Assembly (NCBI RefSeq): GCF_007830155.1
Contig: NZ_VLKY01000022.1
Coordinates: 1 to 36,233 of the forward strand
Direction of reading: 5' to 3'
Length of the DNA stretch: 36,233 nucleotides
From: Pseudomonas duriflava
GTDB taxonomy: Bacteria > Pseudomonadota > Gammaproteobacteria > Pseudomonadales > Pseudomonadaceae
Positions 1 to 7,597 of the stretch are shown here, piece by piece (positions within the stretch are counted from its first letter, which is position 1; each line of letters opens with the position of its first letter). The position numbers were made by a program, and so were the translations under genes. The notes beneath the pieces were generated by a model. It ran no database searches. It was not told where the DNA came from and saw nothing but the letters and a program-made list of their open reading frames with translations.

Positions 1-843
1 CCCGCGGCCCACTTTGCGCCCTACAAAACCCGCCTCTAGCATCTGGCGAGTCAGCGCCGCAGGACGATAGCGCGGCTCCTGGTAAAATTGGTTATAGATG
101 GATTCGATCACCGGGTGCGAGACATCAAGTGCCGTCAGATCGAACAGCTCCAGCGGGCCCATGCGAAACCCAAGGCCATCACGCAGGATACGGTCGATTT
201 CGCCGGGGTCCGCAACACCTTCCTTAAGGATTTGCAACGCTTCAGTGCTGAACGCCCGGCCAGTGTGGTTGATAATAAAACCCGGGGTGTCCTTGGCGCG
301 AATACCGCGATGGCCCATACGCGCTGCCAACGCCTGCAGTCGATCGCCGACGTGTGGGTCGCTGGCCAGCCCGTCGATCACCTCCACCACTTTCATTAGC
401 GGCACCGGGTTGAAGAAGTGGAACCCCGCCACCCGCTCAGGGTGCCGACATTTACGTGCAATGCTGGTCACTGACAACGACGAGGTATTGGTCGCCAGAA
501 TGCAGGCTTCGTCGACCACCACCTCGAGCTGTGTGAGTAACGCTTGCTTGGCGTCAAGGCACTCGATAATGGCCTCGACTACCAGGTCGACATCCTTTAG
601 CTGATCGAGGTGGTCTGCAACTCGCAGCCTGCCTAACGTAGCCTGGACATCGGCTTCGAGGATCTTGCCTTTATCTGCCAGCTTGTCGAGGGTCATCTTG
701 AGATTCTCAAGGGCGGCCTGCGCGGCACCGTCGCGGTTGTCGAACAGTAGGACCTCAATACCGGCTTGCGCCGCAATTTGAGCAATGCCGGTGCCCATGA
801 CACCTGCTCCGACCACAGCCATATGGTTGATCTCGCGTGTCAT
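1..843 (-). CDS. 3-hydroxyacyl-CoA dehydrogenase, PaaH/FadB type (3' end outside window)
   Basis: Oxidises a 3-hydroxyacyl-CoA to the 3-oxoacyl-CoA with NAD+, a cytoplasmic beta-oxidation step. Translating the minus strand from the ATG at 843 gives 281 open codons running off the left edge. A Rossmann GAGVMGTGIA motif lies near residues 11-20, and HFFNPVPLMKVVEV near residue 144 carries the expected catalytic His. The visible part ends in a GRKVGRG motif, which in PaaH-type enzymes (about 500 residues) is followed by a second C-terminal domain, so roughly 200 residues may be missing; a short HBD-type enzyme would be nearly complete here. The start lies three bases after the stop of the enoyl-CoA hydratase, so the two form one operon. 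The family is clear; the substrate is not. Confidence 0.9.
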   Translation of the reverse strand, partial: MTREINHMAVVGAGVMGTGIAQIAAQAGIEVLLFDNRDGAAQAALENLKMTLDKLADKGKILEADVQATLGRLRVADHLDQLKDVDLVVEAIIECLDAKQALLTQLEVVVDEACILATNTSSLSVTSIARKCRHPERVAGFHFFNPVPLMKVVEVIDGLASDPHVGDRLQALAARMGHRGIRAKDTPGFIINHTGRAFSTEALQILKEGVADPGEIDRILRDGLGFRMGPLELFDLTALDVSHPVIESIYNQFYQEPRYRPAALTRQMLEAGFVGRKVGRG

Positions 844-846
844 GTG

Positions 847-1629
847 TCACTCTCCCGAAAAGACGGCTTTACGTTTCTCCAGGAAGGCCTGAACGCCCTC
901 CTTCTGGTCCTTGGAATCGAAAAGCAACTGGAATGCCTTTCGCTCCAATGTCAAGGCACTCTCCAGCGGTAGGTCAGCCCCTAGCAGCATTACCTCTTTG
1001 ATTTGCGCGACCGCCAGCGGTGACAAGGCGGCGATTTCAGCAGCTAGCTCCAATGCGCGCGGTAGTGTGCGGTTGTCGTCTACCACTTCGCTGACCATGC
1101 CCATGGCCAACGCCTCGGGAGCTGTGACCAGGCAGCCGGTCAACGCGATCCGCATCGCCTGAAATTTCCCCACCGCGCGAATCAAACGTTGGGTACCACC
1201 GGCGCCCGGCATCAAGCCAAGTTTGACTTCGGGCTGGCCGAAATGGGCCGATTGCCCGGCGACGATGATGTCGCAATGCATGGCCAGTTCGCAGCCTCCA
1301 CCCAGTGCGAAACCACAGACCGCAGCAATTATCGGCTTGGGACAACCTCCTATAGCGGCCCAGAGGTACTCAGTGTGCCGTCTATACATCTCTATCGGGC
1401 TTGCCTCGGCAAACTCGCGGATATCAGCACCGGCGACGAAGCACTGCTCACCTCCGGTAAGCACGATGGTACGAACTCTGTCATCAATGGCCACAGCACG
1501 AAAAACTTCAGCCAGTTGCTCACGCACTTCGCGATTAAGGGCGTTCTTAGCCTGGGGCCGGTCGATGCGTACAACAGCCACTGCGTCCTCGCGGATGTGC
1601 AGGTCCACTACGTGAAGCTGAGAGCTCAT
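847..1629 (-). CDS. enoyl-CoA hydratase/isomerase family protein
   Basis: Crotonase-fold enzyme, 260 residues, expected to hydrate a 2-enoyl-CoA. The oxyanion-hole segment is FVAGADIREFAE. GFALGGGCELAMHCD and GQPEVKLGLMPGAGGTQRL carry the two glutamates used by true hydratases, so activity is likely. I start at the ATG at 1629 because AGAGG lies five bases upstream of it; a GTG at 1635 in the same frame would add two residues but leaves no room for that site. It is the first gene of the leftward operon and is followed three bases later by the 3-hydroxyacyl-CoA dehydrogenase. An operator-like site lies just upstream at 1647-1661. Together with the acyl-CoA dehydrogenase across the promoter it supplies the middle of a beta-oxidation spiral. 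Confidence 0.92.
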   Translation of the reverse strand: MSSQLHVVDLHIREDAVAVVRIDRPQAKNALNREVREQLAEVFRAVAIDDRVRTIVLTGGEQCFVAGADIREFAEASPIEMYRRHTEYLWAAIGGCPKPIIAAVCGFALGGGCELAMHCDIIVAGQSAHFGQPEVKLGLMPGAGGTQRLIRAVGKFQAMRIALTGCLVTAPEALAMGMVSEVVDDNRTLPRALELAAEIAALSPLAVAQIKEVMLLGADLPLESALTLERKAFQLLFDSKDQKEGVQAFLEKRKAVFSGE

Positions 1630-1646
1630 ATCCACCTCTTGTTATA

Positions 1647-1852
1647 TTTCACTATACGAAATTGGATACCGATTTATAAAATAATCATAGGAAAGCTTTT
1701 CAAGCTATGTAAACAAAAACCTCAAAATTTATATAAATCCCTTCAATTACAATGGGTTACGATATTTATAATAAATAGGTTGGAGTTATTAAATGCAGAT
1801 ATTATAATTTCACTATACGAAACTAAATTTTATTTCCTTGCGATAGTGAAAT
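1647..1852. promoter_or_regulatory. divergent promoter region with three operator-like sites
   Basis: This AT-rich interval separates the leftward hydratase operon from the rightward IclR gene. TTTCACTATACGAAA occurs at 1647-1661 and identically at 1808-1822. A partial inverted copy with ATAGTGAAAT lies at 1843-1852, about 12 bases before the regulator's start codon. The element has TTTC/GAAA palindromic ends, the size and symmetry expected of an IclR-family operator. One copy sits beside each gene start, which fits joint control plus autoregulation. That this regulator binds here is inference. Confidence 0.65.
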
Positions 1853-1864
1853 TGAGGTCCTACT

Positions 1865-2731
1865 ATGAGCCGTAACAAGACAGACCCAACACCTCAAGAC
1901 AACAGCAAGGCGTCTGGGGAAATTGGCTTGCCCAATATAGGAAGTCTGGATAGCGCGGATGCGATGAGCGAAGGAGAAGGCAGCGGTCAATTCGTGACAG
2001 CGTTAGCCCGGGGGCTTGAGCTGATGCGATGTTTTTCGCCTCGCGATAATGTGCTTGGCAATCAGGAACTGGCGCGTATGACCGGACTGCCCAAGCCGAC
2101 CGTGACGCGCTTGACCAATACGTTAATGCGCTTGGGTTGTCTCAAGCGCGAGGTGCATTCGGGCAAGTACCAGCTGGATGTCGGTGTCCTCGGATTCGGA
2201 TATGCCATGTTGTCAAATCTGGCGATTCGTACGGTGGCGCATCCGCTAATGGAGCAATTGGCGAACCATGCACAGGCAGCAGTTGCCATGGCTGCCCGGG
2301 ATCGCTTGCAGATGGTCTATCTGGACGTAGTACAGGGTCAGGGCAACATGACCATGCGTCGTCAGATTGGTAGCTATTTGCCCATGGCGCAGAGCTCCGT
2401 AGGTCGGGCATGCCTGGCAGCAATGCCGGAAACTGAGCGCGAGTTTGTACTCGATCACATTCGCCTGCGCGAATCGGATCAATGGTCAGCCATTCGCAAG
2501 GGTCTGGACCGGGCATTTAGAGATTTCGCCGACTACGGCTTTTGCCTGTCGATCGGTGAGTGGCACCGCGACGTCAACTCCGTTGCTGTGCCGTTGCTGC
2601 ATCCGCAATACGGTTTGCTGACATTCAACTGTGGTGGTCCGAGCTTTCAGCTATCACGTGAACAACTAATGGATGATATCGGGCCACGCCTGATCAACAT
2701 GGTCAATAACATTGGTGCCGCTGCTCGCTAA
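1865..2731 (+). CDS. IclR-family transcriptional regulator
   Basis: DNA-binding regulator of 288 residues. After an unusually long polar N-terminus of about 40 residues comes the winged helix-turn-helix (residues 66-92, with ELARMTGLPKPTVTRL), followed by an IclR ligand-binding domain (about 110-280). GAGG lies eight bases before the ATG, which supports this start. It is divergent from the hydratase/dehydrogenase operon and directly upstream of the acyl-CoA dehydrogenase and transporter, so the local catabolic genes are its likely targets. Regulators of this family commonly sense aromatic or dicarboxylic acids or their CoA esters; the effector cannot be read from the sequence. Operator-like repeats at 1647-1852 are the likely binding sites. 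Confidence 0.93.
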   Translation: MSRNKTDPTPQDNSKASGEIGLPNIGSLDSADAMSEGEGSGQFVTALARGLELMRCFSPRDNVLGNQELARMTGLPKPTVTRLTNTLMRLGCLKREVHSGKYQLDVGVLGFGYAMLSNLAIRTVAHPLMEQLANHAQAAVAMAARDRLQMVYLDVVQGQGNMTMRRQIGSYLPMAQSSVGRACLAAMPETEREFVLDHIRLRESDQWSAIRKGLDRAFRDFADYGFCLSIGEWHRDVNSVAVPLLHPQYGLLTFNCGGPSFQLSREQLMDDIGPRLINMVNNIGAAAR

Positions 2732-2789
2732 GGCAACGGAGTAACGGCGCCCTGATAAACCGGCTCGCCTGAGAGCTATAGGAGCGCAC

Positions 2790-3944
2790 ATGATCCGTGA
2801 TACTGAAACTTTGCAGATTTTGTTGGATTCGCTTCGCCAGTTCGTTGGCGAAGTATTAATACCTCGCGAGAACGAGGTTGCTGAAACTGACATGATCCCT
2901 GAAGACATCGTTGAACGGATGCGTGAAATGGGCCTGTTTGGCCTGACGCTGCCGGAAGAGTTTGGTGGCCTAGGCGTGACCATGGAAGAGGAAGTGAACA
3001 TTGCTTTTGAACTGGGACGTACGTCACCAGCCTTTCGCTCCTATATCGGCACTAATAACGGTATCGGTTCCATCGGTATCTTGCTGGACGGTACGCCCGA
3101 GCAAAAGCATAACTACTTGCCCAAGCTGGCCAGCGGCAAACTACTCAGCGCTTTTTGCCTGACCGAACCGGACGCCGGCTCAGATGCCGCTTCGCTCAAG
3201 ACCACGGCGCTGCGTAATGGTGAGCACTACATTCTCAATGGCACCAAGCGTTTTATCACCAATGCTCCACATGCCGGAATTTACACGGTTATGGCGCGCA
3301 CCAACCCCGAGATCAAAGGCGCCGGCGGTATCAGTGCTTTTATTGTGGAGCGTGGCACTCCGGGCGTCTCTCTCGGCAAGCCTGACCACAAGATGGGTCA
3401 CAAGGGTGCCCACACCTGCGACGTTATTTTTGAGAATGCGCAAGTACCAGCCAGTCAACTGATTGGCGGCATTGAAGGGGTCGGATTTAAGACTGCAATG
3501 AAAGTCTTGGACAAGGGCCGCTTGCATATCGCGGCACTTAGCATTGGCGCCGCTCAACGCATGCTCGACGATGCCTTGGGCTACGCACTTGAGCGTAAAC
3601 AGTTCGGTAAACCTATCGCCGAATTCCAGCTTATCCAGGCCATGCTCGCTGACAGCAAGGCAGAGATCTATGCCGCCCGCTGCATGGTCCTGGACGCCGC
3701 TCGCCTGCGGGACAACGGGCATAACGTTAGTACCGAAGCCTCCTGCGCCAAGATGTTCTCAACCGAAATGTGCGGACGCGTTGCCGACCGCTGCGTACAG
3801 ATCCATGGTGGTGCAGGTTACGTGAGCGAATACGCAATTGAGCGTTTTTATCGGGATGTCCGTCTGTTCCGTATCTATGAAGGCACTACGCAGATTCAAC
3901 AATTGGTCATCGCCAAAAACATGATTCGCGACGCGCAGCGCTGA
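2790..3944 (+). CDS. acyl-CoA dehydrogenase
   Basis: FAD enzyme that introduces the 2,3 double bond into an acyl-CoA and passes electrons to electron-transfer flavoprotein. The 384-residue length is normal. AFCLTEPDAGSD (flavin/substrate signature, about residues 125-136) and the C-terminal RIYEGTTQIQ are present; the glutamate at about 364 in the latter is the usual catalytic base position. The ATG at 2790 has AGGAG six bases upstream. It follows the IclR gene by 58 bases and precedes the transporter by 59, so these three probably share a transcript. With the hydratase and hydroxyacyl-CoA dehydrogenase it gives the first three reactions of beta-oxidation. The set resembles dca dicarboxylate clusters, but no specificity-determining residue was identified. 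Confidence 0.94.
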   Translation: MIRDTETLQILLDSLRQFVGEVLIPRENEVAETDMIPEDIVERMREMGLFGLTLPEEFGGLGVTMEEEVNIAFELGRTSPAFRSYIGTNNGIGSIGILLDGTPEQKHNYLPKLASGKLLSAFCLTEPDAGSDAASLKTTALRNGEHYILNGTKRFITNAPHAGIYTVMARTNPEIKGAGGISAFIVERGTPGVSLGKPDHKMGHKGAHTCDVIFENAQVPASQLIGGIEGVGFKTAMKVLDKGRLHIAALSIGAAQRMLDDALGYALERKQFGKPIAEFQLIQAMLADSKAEIYAARCMVLDAARLRDNGHNVSTEASCAKMFSTEMCGRVADRCVQIHGGAGYVSEYAIERFYRDVRLFRIYEGTTQIQQLVIAKNMIRDAQR

Positions 3945-4003
3945 GGTTGCGATTATTCGCTCATCGCAGACACACCATCCAATAAATACAATAAGGTAAC
4001 GCT

Positions 4004-5278
4004 ATGGACACTGCTGTAGCAGCACGTGCAACATCGTATGCCAAATCCAATACCTGGGTAGTGGTCTTCATTTTCTGTTTTCTAGGTTTATTAGTCGACG
4101 GCGCCGATCTGATGCTACTGGCTTATAGCTTAAGTAGCCTTAAGGCAGAGTTCGGGCTCAGCAGCGTACAGGCAGGCAGCCTGGGTAGCTTTACCCTGGC
4201 TGGAATGGCTATCGGTGGTATCTACGGCGGCTGGGCATGCGATCGCTTTGGTCGGGTGAAAACCGTGGTCTGGAGCATCATGTTGTTTTCAGTAGGCACC
4301 GCTGTGTTGGGCCTTACCCATAGCTATTGGCAGTTTGCGATCACCCGGTTCCTCGCTTCGTTGGGCATTGGTGCCCTGTACGTTGCCTGCAACACGCTAA
4401 TGTCGGAATATGTTCCCACCCGTTACCGCACAACAGTACTTGGCACTTTGCAGGCCGGTTGGTCGGTAGGCTATATCGTCGCCACCTTACTAGCTGGCTG
4501 GATAATACCCAACCATGGCTGGCGCTGGCTGTTCTACATGGCGCTGATTCCAGTACTTTTAGCAGTGGTAATGCAGCGCTTAGTGCCGGAACCTCAGGCA
4601 TGGCTAAGTACACAAGCCGAGCGTGCTAAGGCAGGCATGATAGGCGTACGAGATCGTGCTACTGAAAAACGGCAAAGCATATTCAAACAAATCTTCGCTG
4701 ATCCACAGGCTTGCAAGATGTTTGTCTTCTGGGCCATGACCGCAGGCTTTCTGCAGTTTGGTTACTATGGTGTTAACAACTGGATGCCATCTTACCTGGA
4801 AAGTGAATTAGGCATGAACCTCAAATCCATGACCAGCTATATGGTCGGAACCTATACGGCGATGATCCTTGGCAAGATTCTCGCTGGTCTGGCGGCTGAT
4901 CGTATTGGGCGTCGGGCGGTGTTCGCCTTTGGCGCGTTGGGAACGGCGATATTCCTGCCGGTAATCGTGCTGTTCCACAGCCCAGATAGCATTTTGTGGA
5001 TGTTGGTGCTGTTCGGCTTTCTTTACGGGATTCCCTATGGTGTGAATGCCACGTACATGACTGAAAGCTTCGAGGCCAGATTGCGCGGCTCTGCAGTCGG
5101 GGGCGCCTATAACATAGGCCGAGTCGGCGCGGCGGTAGCACCGGCGGCGATCGGTTTCCTCGCTTCGGATGGCTCGATTGGGCTGGGTTTTCTGGTGATG
5201 GGCGTGGCTTACTTCATCTGCGGGGTAATTCCAGCGCTGTTCATTCGGGATAAGCAGTTCGATCCGCAAAAGCAGTAA
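4004..5278 (+). CDS. MFS transporter, aromatic acid:H+ symporter (AAHS/PcaK-like) family
   Basis: Inner-membrane proton symporter of 424 residues with about 12 hydrophobic segments. The first carries D32-G-A-D35, matching the DGxD motif needed for transport in PcaK-type proteins. The loop after helix 2 carries G76-W-A-C-D80-R-F-G-R84, the MFS signature. A charged linker at about 205-225 divides the two halves, and the second half has an AADRIGRR repeat of the signature. AAGG precedes the ATG at 4004. Its place after the acyl-CoA dehydrogenase suggests it imports the acid that the CoA pathway degrades. AAHS members move aromatic acids, and the related DcaK is linked to dicarboxylates. The family is clear; the substrate is inferred. 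Confidence 0.92.
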   Translation: MDTAVAARATSYAKSNTWVVVFIFCFLGLLVDGADLMLLAYSLSSLKAEFGLSSVQAGSLGSFTLAGMAIGGIYGGWACDRFGRVKTVVWSIMLFSVGTAVLGLTHSYWQFAITRFLASLGIGALYVACNTLMSEYVPTRYRTTVLGTLQAGWSVGYIVATLLAGWIIPNHGWRWLFYMALIPVLLAVVMQRLVPEPQAWLSTQAERAKAGMIGVRDRATEKRQSIFKQIFADPQACKMFVFWAMTAGFLQFGYYGVNNWMPSYLESELGMNLKSMTSYMVGTYTAMILGKILAGLAADRIGRRAVFAFGALGTAIFLPVIVLFHSPDSILWMLVLFGFLYGIPYGVNATYMTESFEARLRGSAVGGAYNIGRVGAAVAPAAIGFLASDGSIGLGFLVMGVAYFICGVIPALFIRDKQFDPQKQ

Positions 5279-5581
5279 CGTCTTCTACTTCCGATACGGC
5301 GATACACCTTGGCCAGTCACGCGTATCGCTGTATGTCTACTATTAAAGTTACCATTCGATGAAAAGACTCAGCCTTTGATCCGCGTCTCCCACTTATTGG
5401 ACGTCAAACTCAATATCAAATGGCTGAATGTTGTCCGATAACATTCGATATTAACCAATCACTATAACGGCGTCGCTCAACACCTTAACCGAAAAGTGCT
5501 GCAAAGCATGTTTGAACACAACGGCTAGGGCTTTCCTCTATGGAGTAAGACTGTGCTGGATACCTAGCAAAACCGGCTCTC
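5279..5581. other. intergenic stretch without a recognisable gene
   Basis: Just after the transporter, GCGATAC at 5299-5305 and GTATCGC at 5323-5329 can pair, with overlapping CGATACG/CGTATCG arms. There is no T-run after it, so at best this is a weak transcript end. The remainder is mixed-composition DNA in which I found no coding signal. Confidence 0.4.
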
Positions 5582-5868
5582 CTAGAAAGTCGTAAGGTCA
5601 GCTAGTCGTCTGTCTGCAACGGTGACGAACTGGCCGCGAATACCTGCGATTTGAGCGAGCCACACATGCTGTCTCCACTTATAGGCCACGCTTTTTAGGT
5701 CACGCTTTTATCAGCAGTCACCAGCAATACCAACATCTCCTTATGGTGAACCTGTGTTAAGCCTTGGAATATGGCTGGCCTTACGTCCAGATCGCCGTAA
5801 CAGTCGTTGGACCTTAATACTTCTGCAGCAGTCATTTCCTGCTCAATGCATTGGGCTGGGGTAGACAT
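5582..5868 (-). pseudogene. small unknown gene broken by a 14-bp near-duplication
   Basis: From the ATG at 5868 the minus strand reads 57 residues, beginning MSTPAQCIEQ and ending at TAA 5697-5695. At that point the plus strand shows two near-identical units, CCACGCTTTT and TCACGCTTTT, offset by 14 bases. Removing one unit restores the frame and the protein continues (AYKWRQHVWLAQ...) for 34 more residues to a TAG at 5584-5582, giving about 90 residues. I do not recognise the family. No strong ribosome binding site precedes the ATG. Both halves could be open by chance, so confidence is limited. Confidence 0.35.
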
Positions 5869-5955
5869 CAGCTAACGAAGCTACAAACGGGTCACAAAGT
5901 AATCAGGAAGCTCCATTGTTGATGCTCTTTGAGCTCATTACCATGTCAATGGCAA

Positions 5956-6876
5956 TTATTGGACAGTGAGGGAGCAAAATAATCCGCACGCTCTTTTCTC
6001 CCGATACTCCTTCGGCGTCATTGAGAGTTTCTCCTTAAACAGCCGGGTCATATGACTTTGATCAGCGAAGCCGCAGTCCATTGCCACAGCTTTAAGCGGC
6101 ACGTTGTGCAAGGCCAGCAACCGCTCCGCTCTTTTCAAACGTTGCGCCTGCACGTATTGGTGCGGTGAAACACCAAAAATGGTTCCGAATACTCGGACGA
6201 AATGCGAGGGACTCAAACCGACAATAGCCGCCATGTCCTTGACTGATATCGTAGCGGCCAAGTGGGTGGTGATGTAGCGCTGCAGTGCATCAAGCTTGGC
6301 CTTCGAAATACATGATGCGGTTTTATCACGACCGATACACTTCATGTACCGCCGGATGAGATGAATGCACAGTTGGATTTCCAAAGCCTGTGCGTAAAAG
6401 CCACTACCCGGCTCATCGCTCAAACTTTCGGATTCGTAGCTCTCCATGAGCCTGGACAAAGCGGCGTCGTTGATAATTGGGTAGTGGTCAACAAAGATGC
6501 GGTCAATATCCTTTTGAAATATCTCGGCGGCAACCTTGGCCATCAACGATTGGGAAATGTAAATATGGCTGACTTCAATATCATTCATCCAATACCATCG
6601 GGATGACTCACCGCGGGTCAATATTGTGACATCGTCATCATGTACCGCGTTTTTTTGCCATTTTGAGCCGTTGTGAAATCCCAGATTAGATGTGCCTTTC
6701 TTCCATCGCACCAGCTCATAGTCGCGCATGCATGGAATATTCACTTCAGTCTTATAGAAGCGGTAGCCTCTGATCGACATACCCTTGCTCGGCGCGGTAT
6801 CCACGGTTCCCTTTTCAACTACCTCGCCTGGTATGACATCAAGCATTTTTTCAGGCGGCAAAAGAGTAAGACTCAT
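5956..6876 (-). CDS. AraC-family transcriptional regulator
   Basis: 306-residue regulator. The last third is the AraC DNA-binding domain with two helix-turn-helix units: one around ISVKDMAAIVGLSPSHFVRV, the second around VPLKAVAMDCGFADQSHMTR, followed by the usual F-x-P-like end SMTPKEYREK. The N-terminal two thirds is not recognisable by motif and would be the sensing part. AAAGGAG sits six bases before the ATG at 6876. It lies downstream of, and on the same strand as, the flavoenzyme and VOC genes, 178 bases after the latter, with a strong inverted repeat in that gap. It may regulate them or stand alone; the sequence does not decide. Confidence 0.88.
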   Translation of the reverse strand: MSLTLLPPEKMLDVIPGEVVEKGTVDTAPSKGMSIRGYRFYKTEVNIPCMRDYELVRWKKGTSNLGFHNGSKWQKNAVHDDDVTILTRGESSRWYWMNDIEVSHIYISQSLMAKVAAEIFQKDIDRIFVDHYPIINDAALSRLMESYESESLSDEPGSGFYAQALEIQLCIHLIRRYMKCIGRDKTASCISKAKLDALQRYITTHLAATISVKDMAAIVGLSPSHFVRVFGTIFGVSPHQYVQAQRLKRAERLLALHNVPLKAVAMDCGFADQSHMTRLFKEKLSMTPKEYREKRACGLFCSLTVQ

Positions 6877-6980
6877 TACAACTCCTTTCTTATCAGCTAA
6901 TTAGTGGAGTTTCTCCAAAACTTTCAGTCGCATGACACACTAACATGCGCAGAGTAGTGGCCTTAAAAGTAGCATATGCA

Positions 6981-7028
6981 GGTGAAAAGGCATGAGCCGC
7001 GGCCTTTCACGGTCCGCGGCTGGTCACC
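6981..7028 (-). terminator. long inverted repeat between VOC and AraC genes
   Basis: AGCCGCGG (6995-7002) and CCGCGGCT (7014-7021) are perfect 8-base arms around an 11-base loop. GGTGA (6981-6985) and TCACC (7024-7028) form an outer pair. On the minus strand the hairpin follows the VOC gene stop by about 30 bases, and only a short TTTT follows several bases later. It could be a weak terminator or a protein-binding palindrome. Confidence 0.4.
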
Positions 7029-7054
7029 TGGTTTTATCTACCTTGGCAGCGTGG

Positions 7055-7597
7055 TCATTGGGATTGACTTTTTAGGTCGTCGAGCGAGGTCTTCGTCGGA
7101 CGCCAGCGGCGAAAAGGCGTCTGGCGCTCGTACGCCTGCGCAGATGGATAAGACACCAATTCGATGGTACTGCCCCAAGGGGTCCTGGTATAGACATAGC
7201 GGTTGCCATGACCCGTATCTAAGCCCGGTAGATCATTGGGCTGACTTAGCAAAATACCACCGGCTTGCTTTAGACGATCCGCGGCCGCATCAATATCGTC
7301 CACATAAATGCAGATGTGCTGGATACCAAAATCACTCGGGACTACAGGTTGCGCCTGGGCCACGCCCGTGTAGGAAAACAGTTCCAGATTCGGGCCGTTG
7401 CCAAGCCTGAGCATGCGAATGACATTGATTACTGCGCCCGCTGGAATGCCCAACCCTGCTTCGACCCCGGGACCACCCAGGGGCTCGTCCAACATGTCAT
7501 AGAGTTTTTGCGCACCAAAGGCTTCGACGAAAAATCGGGTGGCTTCCTCGATATCTGGAACGGTGATCCCTACATGTTCGATAGCGCGAACGTTCAT
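7055..7597 (-). CDS. VOC-superfamily (glyoxalase/dioxygenase-like) protein
   Basis: 180-residue protein with two vicinal-oxygen-chelate modules. The first begins RAIEHVGITVPDI and the second IQHICIYVDDID; the late segment GSTIELVSYP supplies the usual metal-binding glutamate position. The histidines in EHVG and QHIC fit the other metal ligands. I start at the ATG at 7597, which has GGAGA about seven bases upstream; this ATG overlaps the TGA of the upstream flavoenzyme (ATGA), so translation is coupled. Known members are lyases, epimerases (methylmalonyl-CoA epimerase has this two-module form), glyoxalases and ring-cleaving dioxygenases. Pairing with a flavin oxidoreductase suggests a step in the same small-molecule pathway. 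The reaction is not predictable. Confidence 0.85.
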   Translation of the reverse strand: MNVRAIEHVGITVPDIEEATRFFVEAFGAQKLYDMLDEPLGGPGVEAGLGIPAGAVINVIRMLRLGNGPNLELFSYTGVAQAQPVVPSDFGIQHICIYVDDIDAAADRLKQAGGILLSQPNDLPGLDTGHGNRYVYTRTPWGSTIELVSYPSAQAYERQTPFRRWRPTKTSLDDLKSQSQ

